Positions 35,201 through 45,689 of a stretch of DNA of 64,000 bases are shown piece after piece. The position numbers and the translations under genes are program-made. Location of the stretch: NCBI GenBank assembly GCA_903907985.1, contig CAIVQG010000041.1:1-64000 (forward strand), written 5' to 3'. The notes beneath the pieces were generated by a model. That model did not search any database. It saw only the letters and a program-made list of their open reading frames with translations, and had not been told where the DNA came from. The stretch's first letter is position 1, and the number at the start of each line of letters is the position of its first letter. Origin of the DNA: an uncultured delta proteobacterium (lineage in GTDB: Bacteria; Desulfobacterota; Syntrophia; Syntrophales; Smithellaceae).

Positions 35201-35234
35201 AGTCGACTTATTATTTCTCACACCTGTCGATATT

Positions 35235-36131
35235 TTAAGGCAATCGCCCTTCCTGGCGCAGTTTAGTGAGAATTTGATTGATTGCCGGCAGGGCTTCGTT
35301 GGCAGCTTTTTCGCCCTCCATAATGGCTTCATGTCTTTTGGAGAAATCACTCGAGCCGATGTAGCCGACCTTGGGCTTGATAACGACATCGGCGTTTTTT
35401 ATCTGAATGGCAGATATTTTGCTGTACATTATGTCAATGGCCTGCATAATCGTTTCAATAGTACCGGAAGGCGCAGACGCTGCCAAGCTCGATGAAATGT
35501 CAACGGCTATGACAATATCAGCACCGTAGCGACGGGCAACATCTATCGCCAGGGGGCTCACAACTCCGCCATCAACATACATCTTGTCACTGATTACAGC
35601 CGGTTGGAAAATGCCCGGAATCGAACAACTGGCACGAACGGCCTTGCCGGTATTACCGCGGCCAAAAGCTATTTCTTCACCGGTTTGAATATTCGTTGTC
35701 ACAGCGTAAAAAGGAATCTTGAATTTATCTAGCGGCGTATATTTAACTTTAGTATTAACAAAAAGTTCGAGCTTGTCTCCCTTGATAAAACCGTTATCCG
35801 GGATGATATAGTCGGCAACATCATCTTTCTGCAGGGCGAAGGCAATTGTTTGCAGTTCATACGGATTGTACCCATAGGCATACAAACTGCCGACAAAAGA
35901 ACCGACGCTGGTGCCAACAACCATATGAATAGGAATTTTATTTAGTTCGAGAATTTTTAAAACTCCAATATGGGCAAAACCTTTAGAAGCGCCCGCACCT
36001 AAAACAACGGCAATTCTGGCCGGCTTCGCTGATACAGGAAGTTCTTTCGGTCCACTTGCACAGGAAAGCAGTATCGTCAGCAAGGCGGCCGCGCAGATAA
36101 TTCTGCTTAAACGAGAAACATTCGCGAACAT
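35235..36131 (-). CDS. Patatin-like phospholipase lipoprotein
   Basis: 298-residue protein with a lipoprotein signal (lipobox LLSC, Cys24) and a patatin domain: GAGASKGFAHIGVL (oxyanion hole, about 46), nucleophile Ser in GTSVGS (about 74) and DGG (about 187), giving the Ser-Asp dyad. Members hydrolyse acyl lipids. It belongs to the RssA-like group. It begins 6 nt after the helicase stop, so it is the second gene of that operon, although the functions do not obviously match. Confidence 0.9.
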   Translation of the reverse strand: MFANVSRLSRIICAAALLTILLSCASGPKELPVSAKPARIAVVLGAGASKGFAHIGVLKILELNKIPIHMVVGTSVGSFVGSLYAYGYNPYELQTIAFALQKDDVADYIIPDNGFIKGDKLELFVNTKVKYTPLDKFKIPFYAVTTNIQTGEEIAFGRGNTGKAVRASCSIPGIFQPAVISDKMYVDGGVVSPLAIDVARRYGADIVIAVDISSSLAASAPSGTIETIMQAIDIMYSKISAIQIKNADVVIKPKVGYIGSSDFSKRHEAIMEGEKAANEALPAINQILTKLRQEGRLP

Positions 36132-36137
36132 TGATTT

Positions 36138-37613
36138 CTAGTATTTCCTTTCCTTTTTATGCCCTGGCCGCGACCGTTTCATTGGTGGTTTGTGATACGG
36201 CACGGCTTGCGGATCGGTTTGCTGCTCGGCGACAGGCGCCAGTTGAACCGGCGGCGCATGCAGTGATTGCTGGTAATAATCATCCAGCAACATGGCAATT
36301 AAAGCCAGTTCATCTTCGGTCTGCGTAAGATTTCTCGCCAGCGGAACAAAACGCTGCATGCGTTCGATTTCCAGATTGTCCCGGGAGCGCAGGCGCGCTT
36401 CCAGAAGTGCTGTTATTCTTTCCGCCACGACTCTTTCCATTTCCTCGTCATCGGGCAGCGGACGTTCTTCCATGTTGATGCTATAAAAACGGGCAATGTT
36501 CTGCAGTTTGAATTTTTCCATTTCCGCGACTACCGAAATGGCCACGCCGCTGCAGCCCATCCGTCCGGTGCGGCCAGCACGATGAATATACGCCTCCGGG
36601 TCTTCCGGCGGTTCATATTGAATAACGTGCGACAAATCGGGAATATCAATGCCCCGGGCCGCCACATCGGTAGCTACCAGGAAGCGCAGGGCGCCGCGCC
36701 GGACGCGCGCCATGACTTTTTCCCGGGCGCTCTGCGCCAGATCGGAAGAAAGCTCGTCGGCATCATAGCCGAAGCGCTTCAGGACAACGGATAGATAATG
36801 TACGGTGTCTTTGGTGTTACAAAAGATAATGGCCGAAGAGGGATTTTCGATTTCAATGATACGGACAAGCGATCTTTCTTTACGCATCCCCGGAACAACA
36901 TAATAAACATGTTCGATCTCGGCAATGTGCACCTGATTGCCGCTTAAGCTCAGCAACTCCGGCTTCCGCAGAAACTGTGTCGACAGACGGATAACCTGCG
37001 GCGGGAAAGTTGCGGAAAACATGCTGCTGACCATGTCTTTCGAAGGAATGTATTTACGAATTTTCACCATATCCGGATAAAAACCCATGGATAACATACG
37101 GTCAGCTTCATCAAAAATTAATATTTTCAGATGATCCAGCGATAAAGCGTTTTTTAAAAGATGGTCGAGGATACGTCCCGGCGTGCCGACGACCAGTTGA
37201 GCTCCACCGCGAAAGGCTTCGAGTTGAGAGGCGTAACCGACTCCTCCATACACCACAGCGACTCGTAAATCCGAGCCCGCCACCAGCATCTGGGCCTCCC
37301 GGGAGACCTGAAGAGCCAACTCGCGGGTTGGTACCAGCACCATGGCCTGGGCGACATTACGGCTCAGATCAATTTTTTGCATAATTGGCAAAATATAGGC
37401 GCCAGTTTTGCCGCTGCCGGTACGCGATTGAACCATCATATCGCGATCCGCCAGAATGTAAGGAATGGATTTGGCCTGTACCGGCGTCAGACTTGTCCAG
37501 CCGGCATTTTCGCAGGCAGTACGCAGTTCCGGTGCCAGCCCGGAAAGAGAAATCTCGGCTAGGGCATCTGCCGGTTCAATATTATTTTCTTCATTCTTTT
37601 TAGTTTCTTCCAT
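36138..37613 (-). CDS. DEAD-box RNA helicase
   Basis: 491-residue ATP-dependent RNA helicase. Motifs in order: Q motif (SLTPVQAKSIPY), I (SRTGSGKT, 63-70), Ia (PTREL), II (DEAD), III (SAT), IV-like IIFCNT, V (ATDVAARGIDI), VI (HRAGRTGR). The C-terminal tail is basic (MKRSRPGHKKERKY), which helps RNA binding. It resembles CshA/RhlE-type helicases in ribosome assembly or RNA decay. Transcribed leftward with the patatin gene after it. Divergent from rho, 394 bp away. Confidence 0.95.
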   Translation of the reverse strand: MEETKKNEENNIEPADALAEISLSGLAPELRTACENAGWTSLTPVQAKSIPYILADRDMMVQSRTGSGKTGAYILPIMQKIDLSRNVAQAMVLVPTRELALQVSREAQMLVAGSDLRVAVVYGGVGYASQLEAFRGGAQLVVGTPGRILDHLLKNALSLDHLKILIFDEADRMLSMGFYPDMVKIRKYIPSKDMVSSMFSATFPPQVIRLSTQFLRKPELLSLSGNQVHIAEIEHVYYVVPGMRKERSLVRIIEIENPSSAIIFCNTKDTVHYLSVVLKRFGYDADELSSDLAQSAREKVMARVRRGALRFLVATDVAARGIDIPDLSHVIQYEPPEDPEAYIHRAGRTGRMGCSGVAISVVAEMEKFKLQNIARFYSINMEERPLPDDEEMERVVAERITALLEARLRSRDNLEIERMQRFVPLARNLTQTEDELALIAMLLDDYYQQSLHAPPVQLAPVAEQQTDPQAVPYHKPPMKRSRPGHKKERKY

Positions 37614-38007
37614 GTTAATTTCAGTACCTTTCCTCCAGAAAACAAATTAATTATTTAAAATCATTTAGTTTATTCTGGCTCAGGAATCAAGGGGAAAATT
37701 GATTTGGATACAAATAGACGCATTAAAATAGATATTTATGGCAATTTTCATAAAATATATTGACAGACACCTTGTGATGTTATAGGGTAACTGGCAATTC
37801 ATTAAGAGGCCTTATTAGGCTCTGCCCTTTGGAGTGTTTCAGGTATTCTAACAAACAAGCCGATACTAATCTAGTGACTGCTAAAAAATCGTGACTCTGT
37901 GTATCCAAGTGCATCTTTTGAATAATAATGAAGCAAAATAATGAATATCCAGCATATCAGAATAACATCTTGAGTTATTTGATTTTAATCTAAACAAGGA
38001 AGTATTT
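37614..38007. other. Divergent intergenic region between helicase and rho
   Basis: 394 bp without a gene. The rho side holds a TTGACA box (37760-37765) and a TATAGG box (37781-37786), only 15 bp apart, and a short hairpin AGAGGCCT/AGGCTCT around 37803-37823. The leader of about 220 nt to rho may be regulatory, since rho of other bacteria is attenuated by its own product; this is an inference. Confidence 0.4.
37760..37786 (+). promoter_or_regulatory. Candidate rho promoter
   Basis: TTGACA (perfect -35) at 37760-37765 followed by TATAGG at 37781-37786, spacing 15 bp, shorter than the ideal 17. About 220 nt before the rho start. Confidence 0.35.
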
Positions 38008-39255
38008 ATGCATATCGAAGACATTAAAAGGTTGCCGATCAGTGAACTCAACAATCTGGCCAAGGATTTGACTGTGCCCGGCGCCAGCAGCATGCGCCGG
38101 CAGGATTTAATCTTTGCGATTCTTCAGGCACAGGCGGAAAAAAATGGCGTGATTTCCGGCTCGGGTGTATTGGAGATTCTGCCGGACGGATTCGGTTTTT
38201 TACGTGCTGTGGACTACAATTATCTGCCCAGTCCGGACGATATTTACATTTCACCTTCACAGATAAGAAGGTTCAATTTAAAAACCGGCGATACAATCTC
38301 CGGCGAGGTTCGGCCACCCAAAGAAGGAGAAAAATATTTTGCTCTCCTGAAAGTTGATACCGTTAATTTCGAAAGTCCTGAGGCCGCCCGCGATAAGATT
38401 CTTTTTGATAACTTGACCCCTCTTTATCCGCTGGAAAAATTGAATCTGGAATTTGATCCGGAAAATTTATCCACCCGGGTTATGGATTTATTTACACCCA
38501 TCGGCAAAGGACAGCGAGGATTGATTGTTTCTCCTCCCCGTGCCGGCAAAACAGTACTTCTGCAGGATATTGCCCACAGCATCACGGCCAATCACAAAGA
38601 AGTAGTGCTGATGGTGCTTTTGATTGATGAACGGCCGGAAGAAGTTACAGATATGCAGCGCAGTGTTGCCGGTGAAGTAATTTCATCGACCTTTGATGAA
38701 CCGGCCTCGCGTCATGTCCAGGTAGCCGAAATGGTTATTGAAAAGGCCAAGCGCCTGGTTGAGCACAAAAAAGATGTAGTTATTTTATTAGATAGCATCA
38801 CCCGGCTCGCCCGAGCTTATAATACAGTCGTTCCCCCCAGCGGCAAAGTTCTGTCCGGCGGTGTAGACTCCAATGCCTTGCATAAGCCCAAGCGTTTCTT
38901 CGGCGCAGCCCGCAACATCGAAAACGGCGGCAGCTTGACAATTATCTCCACCGCACTGATTGATACCGGAAGCCGTATGGACGAAGTCATCTTTGAAGAA
39001 TTCAAAGGAACAGGCAACATGGAACTGCATCTGGACCGCCGTATTGCTGATCGCCGGGTTTTTCCGGCCTTCGATCTGATCCGTTCCGGAACCAGAAAAG
39101 AAGAATTGCTGATTGCCAAAAACAATCTCAACCGTATCTGGATATTACGCCGGCTTCTCCAGGAAATGAATCCTGTTGATGCCATGGAATTCATCATTGG
39201 CAAGATCAAGAAAGCAGAAACGAACCAGGAATTTTTGGATTCGATGAATTCATAA
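38008..39255 (+). CDS. rho: Transcription termination factor Rho
   Basis: 415-residue hexameric RNA helicase that ends transcription. The N-terminal Rho-N domain (residues about 1-45), the RNA-binding OB ([16 protein letters not shown], about 52-67), Walker A (PPRAGKT about 178-184), Walker B (VVILLDS, about 260) and the Q-loop and R-loop segments ([24 protein letters not shown]) are all present and complete. Highly conserved, no insertion. ATG at 38008 has AAGGAAG 7 nt upstream. rpmE follows, a common arrangement. Confidence 0.97.
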   Translation: MHIEDIKRLPISELNNLAKDLTVPGASSMRRQDLIFAILQAQAEKNGVISGSGVLEILPDGFGFLRAVDYNYLPSPDDIYISPSQIRRFNLKTGDTISGEVRPPKEGEKYFALLKVDTVNFESPEAARDKILFDNLTPLYPLEKLNLEFDPENLSTRVMDLFTPIGKGQRGLIVSPPRAGKTVLLQDIAHSITANHKEVVLMVLLIDERPEEVTDMQRSVAGEVISSTFDEPASRHVQVAEMVIEKAKRLVEHKKDVVILLDSITRLARAYNTVVPPSGKVLSGGVDSNALHKPKRFFGAARNIENGGSLTIISTALIDTGSRMDEVIFEEFKGTGNMELHLDRRIADRRVFPAFDLIRSGTRKEELLIAKNNLNRIWILRRLLQEMNPVDAMEFIIGKIKKAETNQEFLDSMNS

Positions 39256-39411
39256 ATAATTGAATAATTGGCAATTTATTGTTAGGGTTCCATTAATAAT
39301 TATCTTGAATTTTTGTTGCAGATATTATAAGGCAGCCAAACTGCTTTAAAATTACATTGAAAAAATGAAGTGTTATTGAACATAAAGGCTAAGAAGGAGA
39401 CGTTAAAAGAC

Positions 39412-39660
39412 ATGAAAGAAGGCATTCATCCCGAATATAAAGAAACAACCATAACTTGCGTTTGCGGCAAGGTCATTGAAACCAAATCAACCAAGAAAGA
39501 TATCCGGGTTGAAATTTGCTCCAATTGCCATCCCTTTATAACTGGTAAGCAGAAGATCATGGATACGGCCGGCCGCGTGGAAAGATTCAAGAAGAGGTAC
39601 GAAGTCAAAGAAACAACTCCGCAGACAGCAAAAAAGACCACCAAAAAAGCAACGGTGTAA
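39412..39660 (+). CDS. rpmE: Ribosomal protein bL31 (zinc form)
   Basis: 82-residue ribosomal protein L31 of the large subunit. It carries the zinc-ligand cysteines CVCG (residues 16, 18 region) and CSNCHPF, the C+ form, and the [10 protein letters not shown] tail typical of bL31, extended by a Lys/Thr-rich end ([11 protein letters not shown]). I take ATG 39412 because the protein normally begins MKEGIHP; AAGGAGA lies 12 nt upstream. Placed after rho and before prfA, as in many bacteria. Confidence 0.95.
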   Translation: MKEGIHPEYKETTITCVCGKVIETKSTKKDIRVEICSNCHPFITGKQKIMDTAGRVERFKKRYEVKETTPQTAKKTTKKATV

Positions 39661-39743
39661 TTTTTCTTTACAGGAACGGACAAACGGACTCTCTCCATAT
39701 GCTGATGAACATTACTCATCGCTCACATTGTTTGTAGGTACAT

Positions 39744-39761
39744 CCCTTCCAGCAGGAAGGG
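39744..39761 (+). terminator. Hairpin downstream of rpmE
   Basis: CCCTTCC-AGCA-GGAAGGG, a perfect 7-bp stem. The nearest T-run (CTTTTT) starts about 16 nt later, so it is not a textbook terminator; it could end the rho-rpmE transcript partially or stabilise it. Confidence 0.35.
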
Positions 39762-39824
39762 CGCCTGCAAATGCGTCTTTTTAAAACTAACCCCAACCTC
39801 CCCAACTTCGTTTAAAGAACCGGC

Positions 39825-40907
39825 ATGGATATTATATTAGAAAAACTTCGTGATATTGAACTTCATTATCGGGAGCTGGAAGGCCAGCTCAGCGATCCGC
39901 AGATTGTTTCCAAGCAGAACCTGTATCAAAAATACGCCAAAGAGCACTCCGATTTAACCGCATTGGTGGATTTAATCCGTCAATATGAGAAAATTCGCTC
40001 GCGTATCGAAGAATATCAGGGTTTTCTCCAGGAAAACGATGCGGAATTAAGAGACATGGTCAAAGAGGAACTGCCTCAATTGCAGCATGACAAAACCCAA
40101 TGGGAAGAGAAGCTTAGAATCATGTTGTTGCCGAAAGATCCCAACGACGATAAAAATGTCTTTCTGGAAATTCGGGCGGGAACTGGCGGTGATGAAGCGG
40201 GTCTTTTCGTTGGTGATTTATTCCGGATGTATGCGCGTTATGCTGAAAATCAGGGTTGGCGCGTGGAAGTTGTGAGCAGCTCACCTGCGGGCGGGATGGG
40301 TGGATTCAAAGAAATCATTGCCCAAATCGAAGGCGAAGGCGCTTATAGCCGATTGAAGTATGAAAGCGGGACTCATCGGGTGCAGCGCGTGCCGGTTACG
40401 GAAGCACAGGGACGGATTCATACCTCTGCGGTAACAGTGGCGATTATGCCGGAAGTGGAAGACGTAGAGCTCAATATTGATCCCAACGAATTGCGGATTG
40501 ATGTTTATCGTTCTACCGGTCACGGTGGCCAGAGCGTCAACACAACCGATTCCGCCGTCCGCATTACCCATTTGCCGACGGGTCTGGTTGTTACCTGCCA
40601 GGATGAAAAATCACAGTTGAAGAATAAAGCCAAGGCCATGAAGGTTTTGCGCGCTCGCCTGCTGGATGCCATGGTGCAAAAACAAAACGCGGAAATTTCA
40701 GCAGCGCGTAAAAACCAGGTGGGTTCCGGTGACCGCTCGGAACGCATCCGCACTTATAATTTCCCTCAAGGCCGCATTACCGATCATCGTATCAACATGA
40801 CCCGTTATGATCTGGATAGTTTCTTAAACGGCAATATCGGCACAATGATCGATGGGCTGGCGACACATTATCAGGCGGAATTATTAAATAACAGCAATAA
40901 TCATTAA
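39825..40907 (+). CDS. prfA: Peptide chain release factor 1
   Basis: 360-residue class I release factor. GGQ motif at residues 234-236 ([15 protein letters not shown]), the ester-cleaving site whose Gln is methylated by PrmC, and the codon-recognition [12 protein letters not shown] segment (PxT-type loop, residues about 187-199), which marks RF1 (UAA/UAG) rather than RF2. The N-terminal coiled domain is complete. The next gene, prmC, lies 30 nt downstream and encodes the modifying enzyme, so the two form an operon. Confidence 0.97.
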   Translation: MDIILEKLRDIELHYRELEGQLSDPQIVSKQNLYQKYAKEHSDLTALVDLIRQYEKIRSRIEEYQGFLQENDAELRDMVKEELPQLQHDKTQWEEKLRIMLLPKDPNDDKNVFLEIRAGTGGDEAGLFVGDLFRMYARYAENQGWRVEVVSSSPAGGMGGFKEIIAQIEGEGAYSRLKYESGTHRVQRVPVTEAQGRIHTSAVTVAIMPEVEDVELNIDPNELRIDVYRSTGHGGQSVNTTDSAVRITHLPTGLVVTCQDEKSQLKNKAKAMKVLRARLLDAMVQKQNAEISAARKNQVGSGDRSERIRTYNFPQGRITDHRINMTRYDLDSFLNGNIGTMIDGLATHYQAELLNNSNNH

Positions 40908-40937
40908 ATTAATCTTTAGTCTTCGCGGATTCAGAGC

Positions 40938-41798
40938 ATGCCAGTTCGGGATATTATTAATGAAGCTGCCCGCAATTTTGCCATGGCGGGGATTGCATCG
41001 CCGCGGTTGGATGCGGAAATATTACTTGCCTTCTGTCTGGACTGCGAGCGGCTCGATTTTTTAAAAAATCCGTCACTTCCGGTAGCGGAAAATGCGTTGG
41101 CCTCATTTCAGAAACTCGCCGAGCGCAGGCTGAAGGGGGAACCGGTGGCCTATATCACCGGTCGTAAAGAATTCTGGTCTTTTGTGCTGGATGTTAATAA
41201 TTCTGTGCTCATTCCCCGTCCGGACACGGAGGTGCTGGTGGAAGAGGCGCTCATTCTCTGCAAAAAGCCGGATACCGTGGAAATTAAGATTTTAGACATC
41301 GGAACAGGCAGCGGAGCAATCGCACTGGCCCTGGCTTCCGAAATTCCCCTCGCCCGTTTGACGGCTACAGATATCTCGGCTGCAGCTCTCGCCACCGCCC
41401 GCAAAAATGCTGACACTCTGAAATTAAATTCGCAAATAATATTTCTCCAGGGCGATTTATTTGAGCCGGTTGACGATTTTTTTGATATAATCGTTTCCAA
41501 TCCGCCTTACATTGGGGAAGACGAATATGAAAAATTACCGGTTGGCGTTAAGAATTATGAACCCCCAGAAGCGCTGCAGGCTGGCGCCGACGGTTTGGAT
41601 TTCTATCGGAAAATAGTTGCGGAAGCCCCCGGTCATCTTAATAATAATGGTTGGCTTCTACTGGAAATAGGGTCAACTCAAGACGCGCCAGTCATTGATA
41701 TTTTTAATGCATCCGGGCAATATAGTGATATAAGCGTTAGAAAAGATTATGCTGGCCTGCCACGCGTAATCAAGGCAAGGAGAAAAATCAATGGATAA
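40938..41798 (+). CDS. prmC: Release factor glutamine methyltransferase
   Basis: 286-residue SAM-dependent methyltransferase that methylates the Gln of the GGQ motif in release factors. SAM-binding motif [14 protein letters not shown] (about 116-129) and the active-site NPPY at residues 188-191 are clear. The N-terminal helical domain (residues 1-80) matches PrmC. Follows prfA by 30 nt and overlaps murA by 8 nt, so translation is coupled. Confidence 0.97.
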   Translation: MPVRDIINEAARNFAMAGIASPRLDAEILLAFCLDCERLDFLKNPSLPVAENALASFQKLAERRLKGEPVAYITGRKEFWSFVLDVNNSVLIPRPDTEVLVEEALILCKKPDTVEIKILDIGTGSGAIALALASEIPLARLTATDISAAALATARKNADTLKLNSQIIFLQGDLFEPVDDFFDIIVSNPPYIGEDEYEKLPVGVKNYEPPEALQAGADGLDFYRKIVAEAPGHLNNNGWLLLEIGSTQDAPVIDIFNASGQYSDISVRKDYAGLPRVIKARRKING

Positions 41799-43038
41799 AT
41801 TTGTTATTCAGGGGGGAAAGCCCCTTCACGGAGATGTTCATATCAGCGGGGCAAAGAATGCCGCTCTGCCGGTTTTAGCGTCAGCCTTGCTTGCTCCCGG
41901 AACAAGCACTTTCCATAACATACCGGATCTTGTGGATATCAAGACGATTAAAAAGCTATTAAAAAATTTAGGCGTGGAAATTGAAGGCAATGAAACTGTT
42001 CAAATCAATGCCGAAAAAATTACCAACCACGAAGCTCCCTATGATCTGGTGAAGACAATGCGGGCTTCCGTGCTGGTTTTGGGGCCGCTTGTTGCACGCC
42101 TGGGAGTGGCACGGGTATCGCTGCCCGGCGGATGCGCAATCGGTGCAAGACCGGTCAATCTGCACATTAAAGCCTTACAGGAGCTGGGCGCGCACGTCGA
42201 ATTAAATAACGGTTACATTGAAGCAAAAGCAAAGAAATTAAAAGGTGCGGACATTTATTTTGATATTCCCACGGTGACCGGTACCGAAAATATAATGATG
42301 GCGGCGGTTCTGGCGGAAGGCACAACGGTATTAAAAAATGCCGCCTGCGAACCGGAGATCGTCAATCTGGCTGATGTTTTAAAGGATATGGGGGCAAAAA
42401 TCTCAGGTGCCGGCACGGATGTTATTACCATTGAAGGTGTAACCTCACTCACACCGGTGGAAGCATCAATTATTCCCGACCGGATTGAAGCCGGCACTTT
42501 CATGATTGCCGCCGGCATGACCCGCGGTGAGATAAACATCCTGGGCTGTAATTCCCATCATCTGGAAGCATTAATCAATAAACTGCGCGATACCGGAATG
42601 AAGATCAAGCCTATCGCCGGCGGATTGAAAGTATCCTGCGGTCAAAAGATAAACAGTATTGACGTTAAAACACTCCCCTATCCGGGCTTTGCAACAGATC
42701 TGCAAGCCCAAATGATGGCCTACATGTCTATCGGCAGCGGCTTGAGCGTAATCAATGAAACAGTTTTTGAAAACCGCTTCATGCATGTCAGCGAGTTGAT
42801 GAGGATGGGTGCAGACATAGTTATTCAGGGCAGCAGCGCTATTGTCCGCGGAGTGCCCAACTTGCGCGGCGCCCAGACAATGGCAACTGATTTGCGGGCA
42901 TCCGCTTCGCTGCTTCTGGCGGCACTGGTTGCGGAAGGGACAACGGAAATTTCCCGCGTCTATCACATTGACCGCGGATATCAGGGAATAGAAAAGAAAT
43001 TTTCCGCGCTGGGGGCGGATATCAAGAGGATAAAGTAA
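41791..43038 (+). CDS. murA: UDP-N-acetylglucosamine 1-carboxyvinyltransferase
   Basis: 415-residue EPSP-synthase-fold enzyme for the first committed step of peptidoglycan synthesis. Lys22 (GAKNAAL) and Cys115 ([11 protein letters not shown]), the key residues and the fosfomycin target, are at standard positions. The two-domain inverted alpha/beta structure is complete. It overlaps prmC by 8 nt and lies 2 nt before hisD. Cys115 rather than Asp suggests fosfomycin sensitivity at the target level. Confidence 0.97.
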   Translation: MDKFVIQGGKPLHGDVHISGAKNAALPVLASALLAPGTSTFHNIPDLVDIKTIKKLLKNLGVEIEGNETVQINAEKITNHEAPYDLVKTMRASVLVLGPLVARLGVARVSLPGGCAIGARPVNLHIKALQELGAHVELNNGYIEAKAKKLKGADIYFDIPTVTGTENIMMAAVLAEGTTVLKNAACEPEIVNLADVLKDMGAKISGAGTDVITIEGVTSLTPVEASIIPDRIEAGTFMIAAGMTRGEINILGCNSHHLEALINKLRDTGMKIKPIAGGLKVSCGQKINSIDVKTLPYPGFATDLQAQMMAYMSIGSGLSVINETVFENRFMHVSELMRMGADIVIQGSSAIVRGVPNLRGAQTMATDLRASASLLLAALVAEGTTEISRVYHIDRGYQGIEKKFSALGADIKRIK

Positions 43039-43040
43039 TT

Positions 43041-44339
43041 ATGAGAATTATTAAAGCCGATGCCGTTGAATTCGGAGATTTTTTCCGCGAACTGCGCCAG
43101 AGGGGCGGCGCTTTTACTCCCGAACTCATAGCTTCCGTGGCGGAAATAGTGCGCGATGTTGCCGTCAGAGGCGATGAAGCCTTGTTTGAATATACGGCAA
43201 AGTTCGACAAGTACGAACTTTCCGCGGCAACAGTGGAAGTAACCGCTGAAGAAAGAAAGTCCGCACAGGCTGAAGTGCGGCCGGAAGATCTGGCCGTAAT
43301 CAAACTGGCCGCGCAGCGTATTGAAAAATATCACAAAAAACAGATAATGGAAAGCTGGCTCGTTGATGATGAGGACGGTGTGGAAGCAGGCCAGCGGATT
43401 TTACCTTTACAGCGAGTCGGCATTTATGCCCCCGGCGGCAAGGCCGTTTATCCTTCGACTCTGCTGATGGCGGCCATTCCGGCACGCATTGCCGGGGTGA
43501 AAGATATTATTCTGGTTACGCCCACTAAAGACGGCAAACTAAATCCGCTAATTGCCGCCGCTGCGGAAATCAGCGGTGTAAACCGTATTTTTAAAGTAGG
43601 CGGGGCGCAAGCGATAGCAGCACTCGCCTACGGCACGAAAACAATTCCCCGGGTGGATAAAATTGTGGGACCCGGCAATGCCTATGTTGCTGCGGCCAAG
43701 AAGCTTGTTTTTGGCCAGGTGGATATTGATATGATCGCCGGACCCAGTGAAGTTGTAGTGATTGCCGATAAAACAGCAAACGCGTCCTTTGCCGCCGCCG
43801 ACCTGCTGGCACAGTTAGAACACGATGAAATGGCTGCCGCTGTTCTCTTTACACCGGATGAAAATCTGGCCTCGGAAGTATCAAAGGAAGTGGACAGTCA
43901 AATGAAAGCTTTATCACGTACCGCAATAATGGAAAAATCATTAGCCCGGTATGGAGCGATTATCATTACCGAAGATATTGACGAAGCAGTAGAACTGTCC
44001 AATGTTTTTGCACCGGAGCATTTGGAACTGATGGTGGAAAATCCGGCCGGCGTTTTAGGGAAGGTGCGCAATGCCGGCTCTGTTTTTCTGGGATCTTTCA
44101 CACCGGAAGCTCTGGGAGATTACATGGCCGGAACAAACCATATTCTGCCGACCGAAGGCACGGCGCGTTTTTCTTCTCCTCTGGGAGTTTATGATTTTGT
44201 CAAACGGATGAGCGTACTGCATTGTTCGCCTGCGGCTCTGGGTAAACTGGGCAGCAAGACGGCTCATTTTGCGCAGATGGAAGGCCTTGATGCTCATGCC
44301 AATTCGGTTAATGTAAGAATTAAAAACTTCACAAAGTAA
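43041..44339 (+). CDS. hisD: Histidinol dehydrogenase
   Basis: 432-residue zinc enzyme for the last two steps of histidine synthesis (histidinol to histidine, NAD-dependent). Motifs: GPGNAYVAAAKKLV (about 214-227), GPSEVVVIAD, LEHDEMAA (zinc ligand His), APEHLEL and AGTNHILPTEGTARF (late zinc ligand and catalytic region). Complete. It starts 2 nt after murA and ends overlapping by 11 nt the end of the convergent hydrolase gene; no other his genes are nearby. Confidence 0.96.
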   Translation: MRIIKADAVEFGDFFRELRQRGGAFTPELIASVAEIVRDVAVRGDEALFEYTAKFDKYELSAATVEVTAEERKSAQAEVRPEDLAVIKLAAQRIEKYHKKQIMESWLVDDEDGVEAGQRILPLQRVGIYAPGGKAVYPSTLLMAAIPARIAGVKDIILVTPTKDGKLNPLIAAAAEISGVNRIFKVGGAQAIAALAYGTKTIPRVDKIVGPGNAYVAAAKKLVFGQVDIDMIAGPSEVVVIADKTANASFAAADLLAQLEHDEMAAAVLFTPDENLASEVSKEVDSQMKALSRTAIMEKSLARYGAIIITEDIDEAVELSNVFAPEHLELMVENPAGVLGKVRNAGSVFLGSFTPEALGDYMAGTNHILPTEGTARFSSPLGVYDFVKRMSVLHCSPAALGKLGSKTAHFAQMEGLDAHANSVNVRIKNFTK

Positions 44340-45105
44340 TTGTCTCGTTTACGGCCATAATCCGGACTTCCGTTCCCGGACAATGCTCCCGCACTTGCTT
44401 AACAAAGGGTTGGATATCAACTGTCTTGGAAACTGGTGGATAGAAATCATCCTGATGGATTGGTATGACCAGGCGCGGCTGGAGCACGCGGACATATTGG
44501 AAAGCGATGTCACAAATATGAGTGTGGCCCTGCAGGGGCACAAGCAACAGGTCGAGGGGAAAAGCGGAAAGGCGTTCTAATTCTTTATTAGTCGACCCGC
44601 CGCTGCCGAAGTGATGCATTGTATATTCATTGATTGTAAAACGCCAGCTCAGTACCTGGCCTTTAGGATAGGCTTTGATGATTTTTGACAAGCGGCGATA
44701 TTGTGTGCCTGCCCGCAACAACCTTTTGGCAATAAGCGGCAGATCAAATTTAATGTGCCGGCTGAAAAAAGCCTGCGCCCGGTAGCCGCCAAAATCGGCA
44801 AGATAGCCGTCTGTTTTAATCACATTTATGCGGTTGCTATTTACACCTGCTCGCACCAGAGTAGATGCAGCGATTTCCGAACAATACACTGAAGCTGTGC
44901 TCCGTGCCATAATATTCGGAACATCGCAAAGATGGTCGAAGTGGCCGTGAGTAATAAATATCTGACCGGCCTTGGAGATATCTTCCGGTTGCAGGTTTTG
45001 GGCAGGTCGAGCTTGCGGATTTCGCGAAAGATATGGATCGATGAGAAATACTTGATCGTTAGCCTCAACCTCAAAACCTGCAGTTCCCAACCACCTAAGC
45101 TTCAT
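44329..45105 (-). CDS. Metallo-beta-lactamase-fold hydrolase
   Basis: 258-residue MBL-fold protein of the UlaG/L-ascorbate-lactonase-like type. Metal motif THGHFDHLCD (about residues 52-61), LDPYLSRN-like LIDPYLSRNP at about 21, a later HHFGSGGSTN (about 165) and PIHQDDF (about 220). Substrate unknown. ATG has AGAGGGA 7 nt upstream. Its 3' end overlaps hisD on the other strand by 11 nt. Confidence 0.83.
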   Translation of the reverse strand: MKLRWLGTAGFEVEANDQVFLIDPYLSRNPQARPAQNLQPEDISKAGQIFITHGHFDHLCDVPNIMARSTASVYCSEIAASTLVRAGVNSNRINVIKTDGYLADFGGYRAQAFFSRHIKFDLPLIAKRLLRAGTQYRRLSKIIKAYPKGQVLSWRFTINEYTMHHFGSGGSTNKELERLSAFPLDLLLVPLQGHTHICDIAFQYVRVLQPRLVIPIHQDDFYPPVSKTVDIQPFVKQVREHCPGTEVRIMAVNETITL

Positions 45106-45227
45106 GCCGTCCCTCTTTCAGTTGATTATTACCAGTGCATTTTCTATATGTAACATCGCGTTTCCTGCCGGAAATAGCACCGATAGTTACAAACAGAGAA
45201 GGCAGTACTGGACCAGCAAGGTTCACA

Positions 45228-45662
45228 TCAGTTTTTTGAGGGAAGCGACACTGTTGCCAGGCCCGGAGCGGCTATCTTGCCCTCTTGATTTTCCACCCAG
45301 AGCTCGCATTCGACGTAATTTTTACCCTCACGGGAATACTTATCTTTAACCTTGCCCCTGCATGTCAATGTCTCTCCTGGAAAATTGCTGGCCTTATGCG
45401 TACAGGAAAGCTTGTGCAACTTTCCTAGTTCACCGATCCATTCCAGCACCAGACGACTCAGTAAAGCGCATTTATTGGGACCATGAACGATAACATCAGG
45501 CATGCCCATGAGCCTGGCAAAATCCTTGTCATAATGTATTTCGTAGAAATCCTTTACCGCTGCCGCCCACTTGACCACACTGCGGGTGGTAATAATTTCC
45601 TTTACCTGATGCGGTATATCCTGCCCTATTGTTACATCTTCAAAGTATACGGGTGCGTTCAT
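45228..45662 (-). CDS. MaoC-type hotdog dehydratase, catalytic-like subunit
   Basis: 144-residue hotdog-fold protein. The start VYFEDVTIGQDIP and the core DFYEIHYDKDFARLMGMPDVIVHGPNKCALLSRLV carry the D-x(4)-H of MaoC hydratases (Asp and His, about 38-43), which add water to enoyl-CoA or enoyl-ACP. Together with the upstream gene (45690-46160), which encodes a FAS1-like dehydratase N-terminal half, it probably makes a two-subunit hydratase. ATG has AAGGAGAT 10 nt upstream. Confidence 0.83.
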   Translation of the reverse strand: MNAPVYFEDVTIGQDIPHQVKEIITTRSVVKWAAAVKDFYEIHYDKDFARLMGMPDVIVHGPNKCALLSRLVLEWIGELGKLHKLSCTHKASNFPGETLTCRGKVKDKYSREGKNYVECELWVENQEGKIAAPGLATVSLPSKN

Positions 45663-45689
45663 CCTTATGGTTATCTCCTTTAAGTTTAT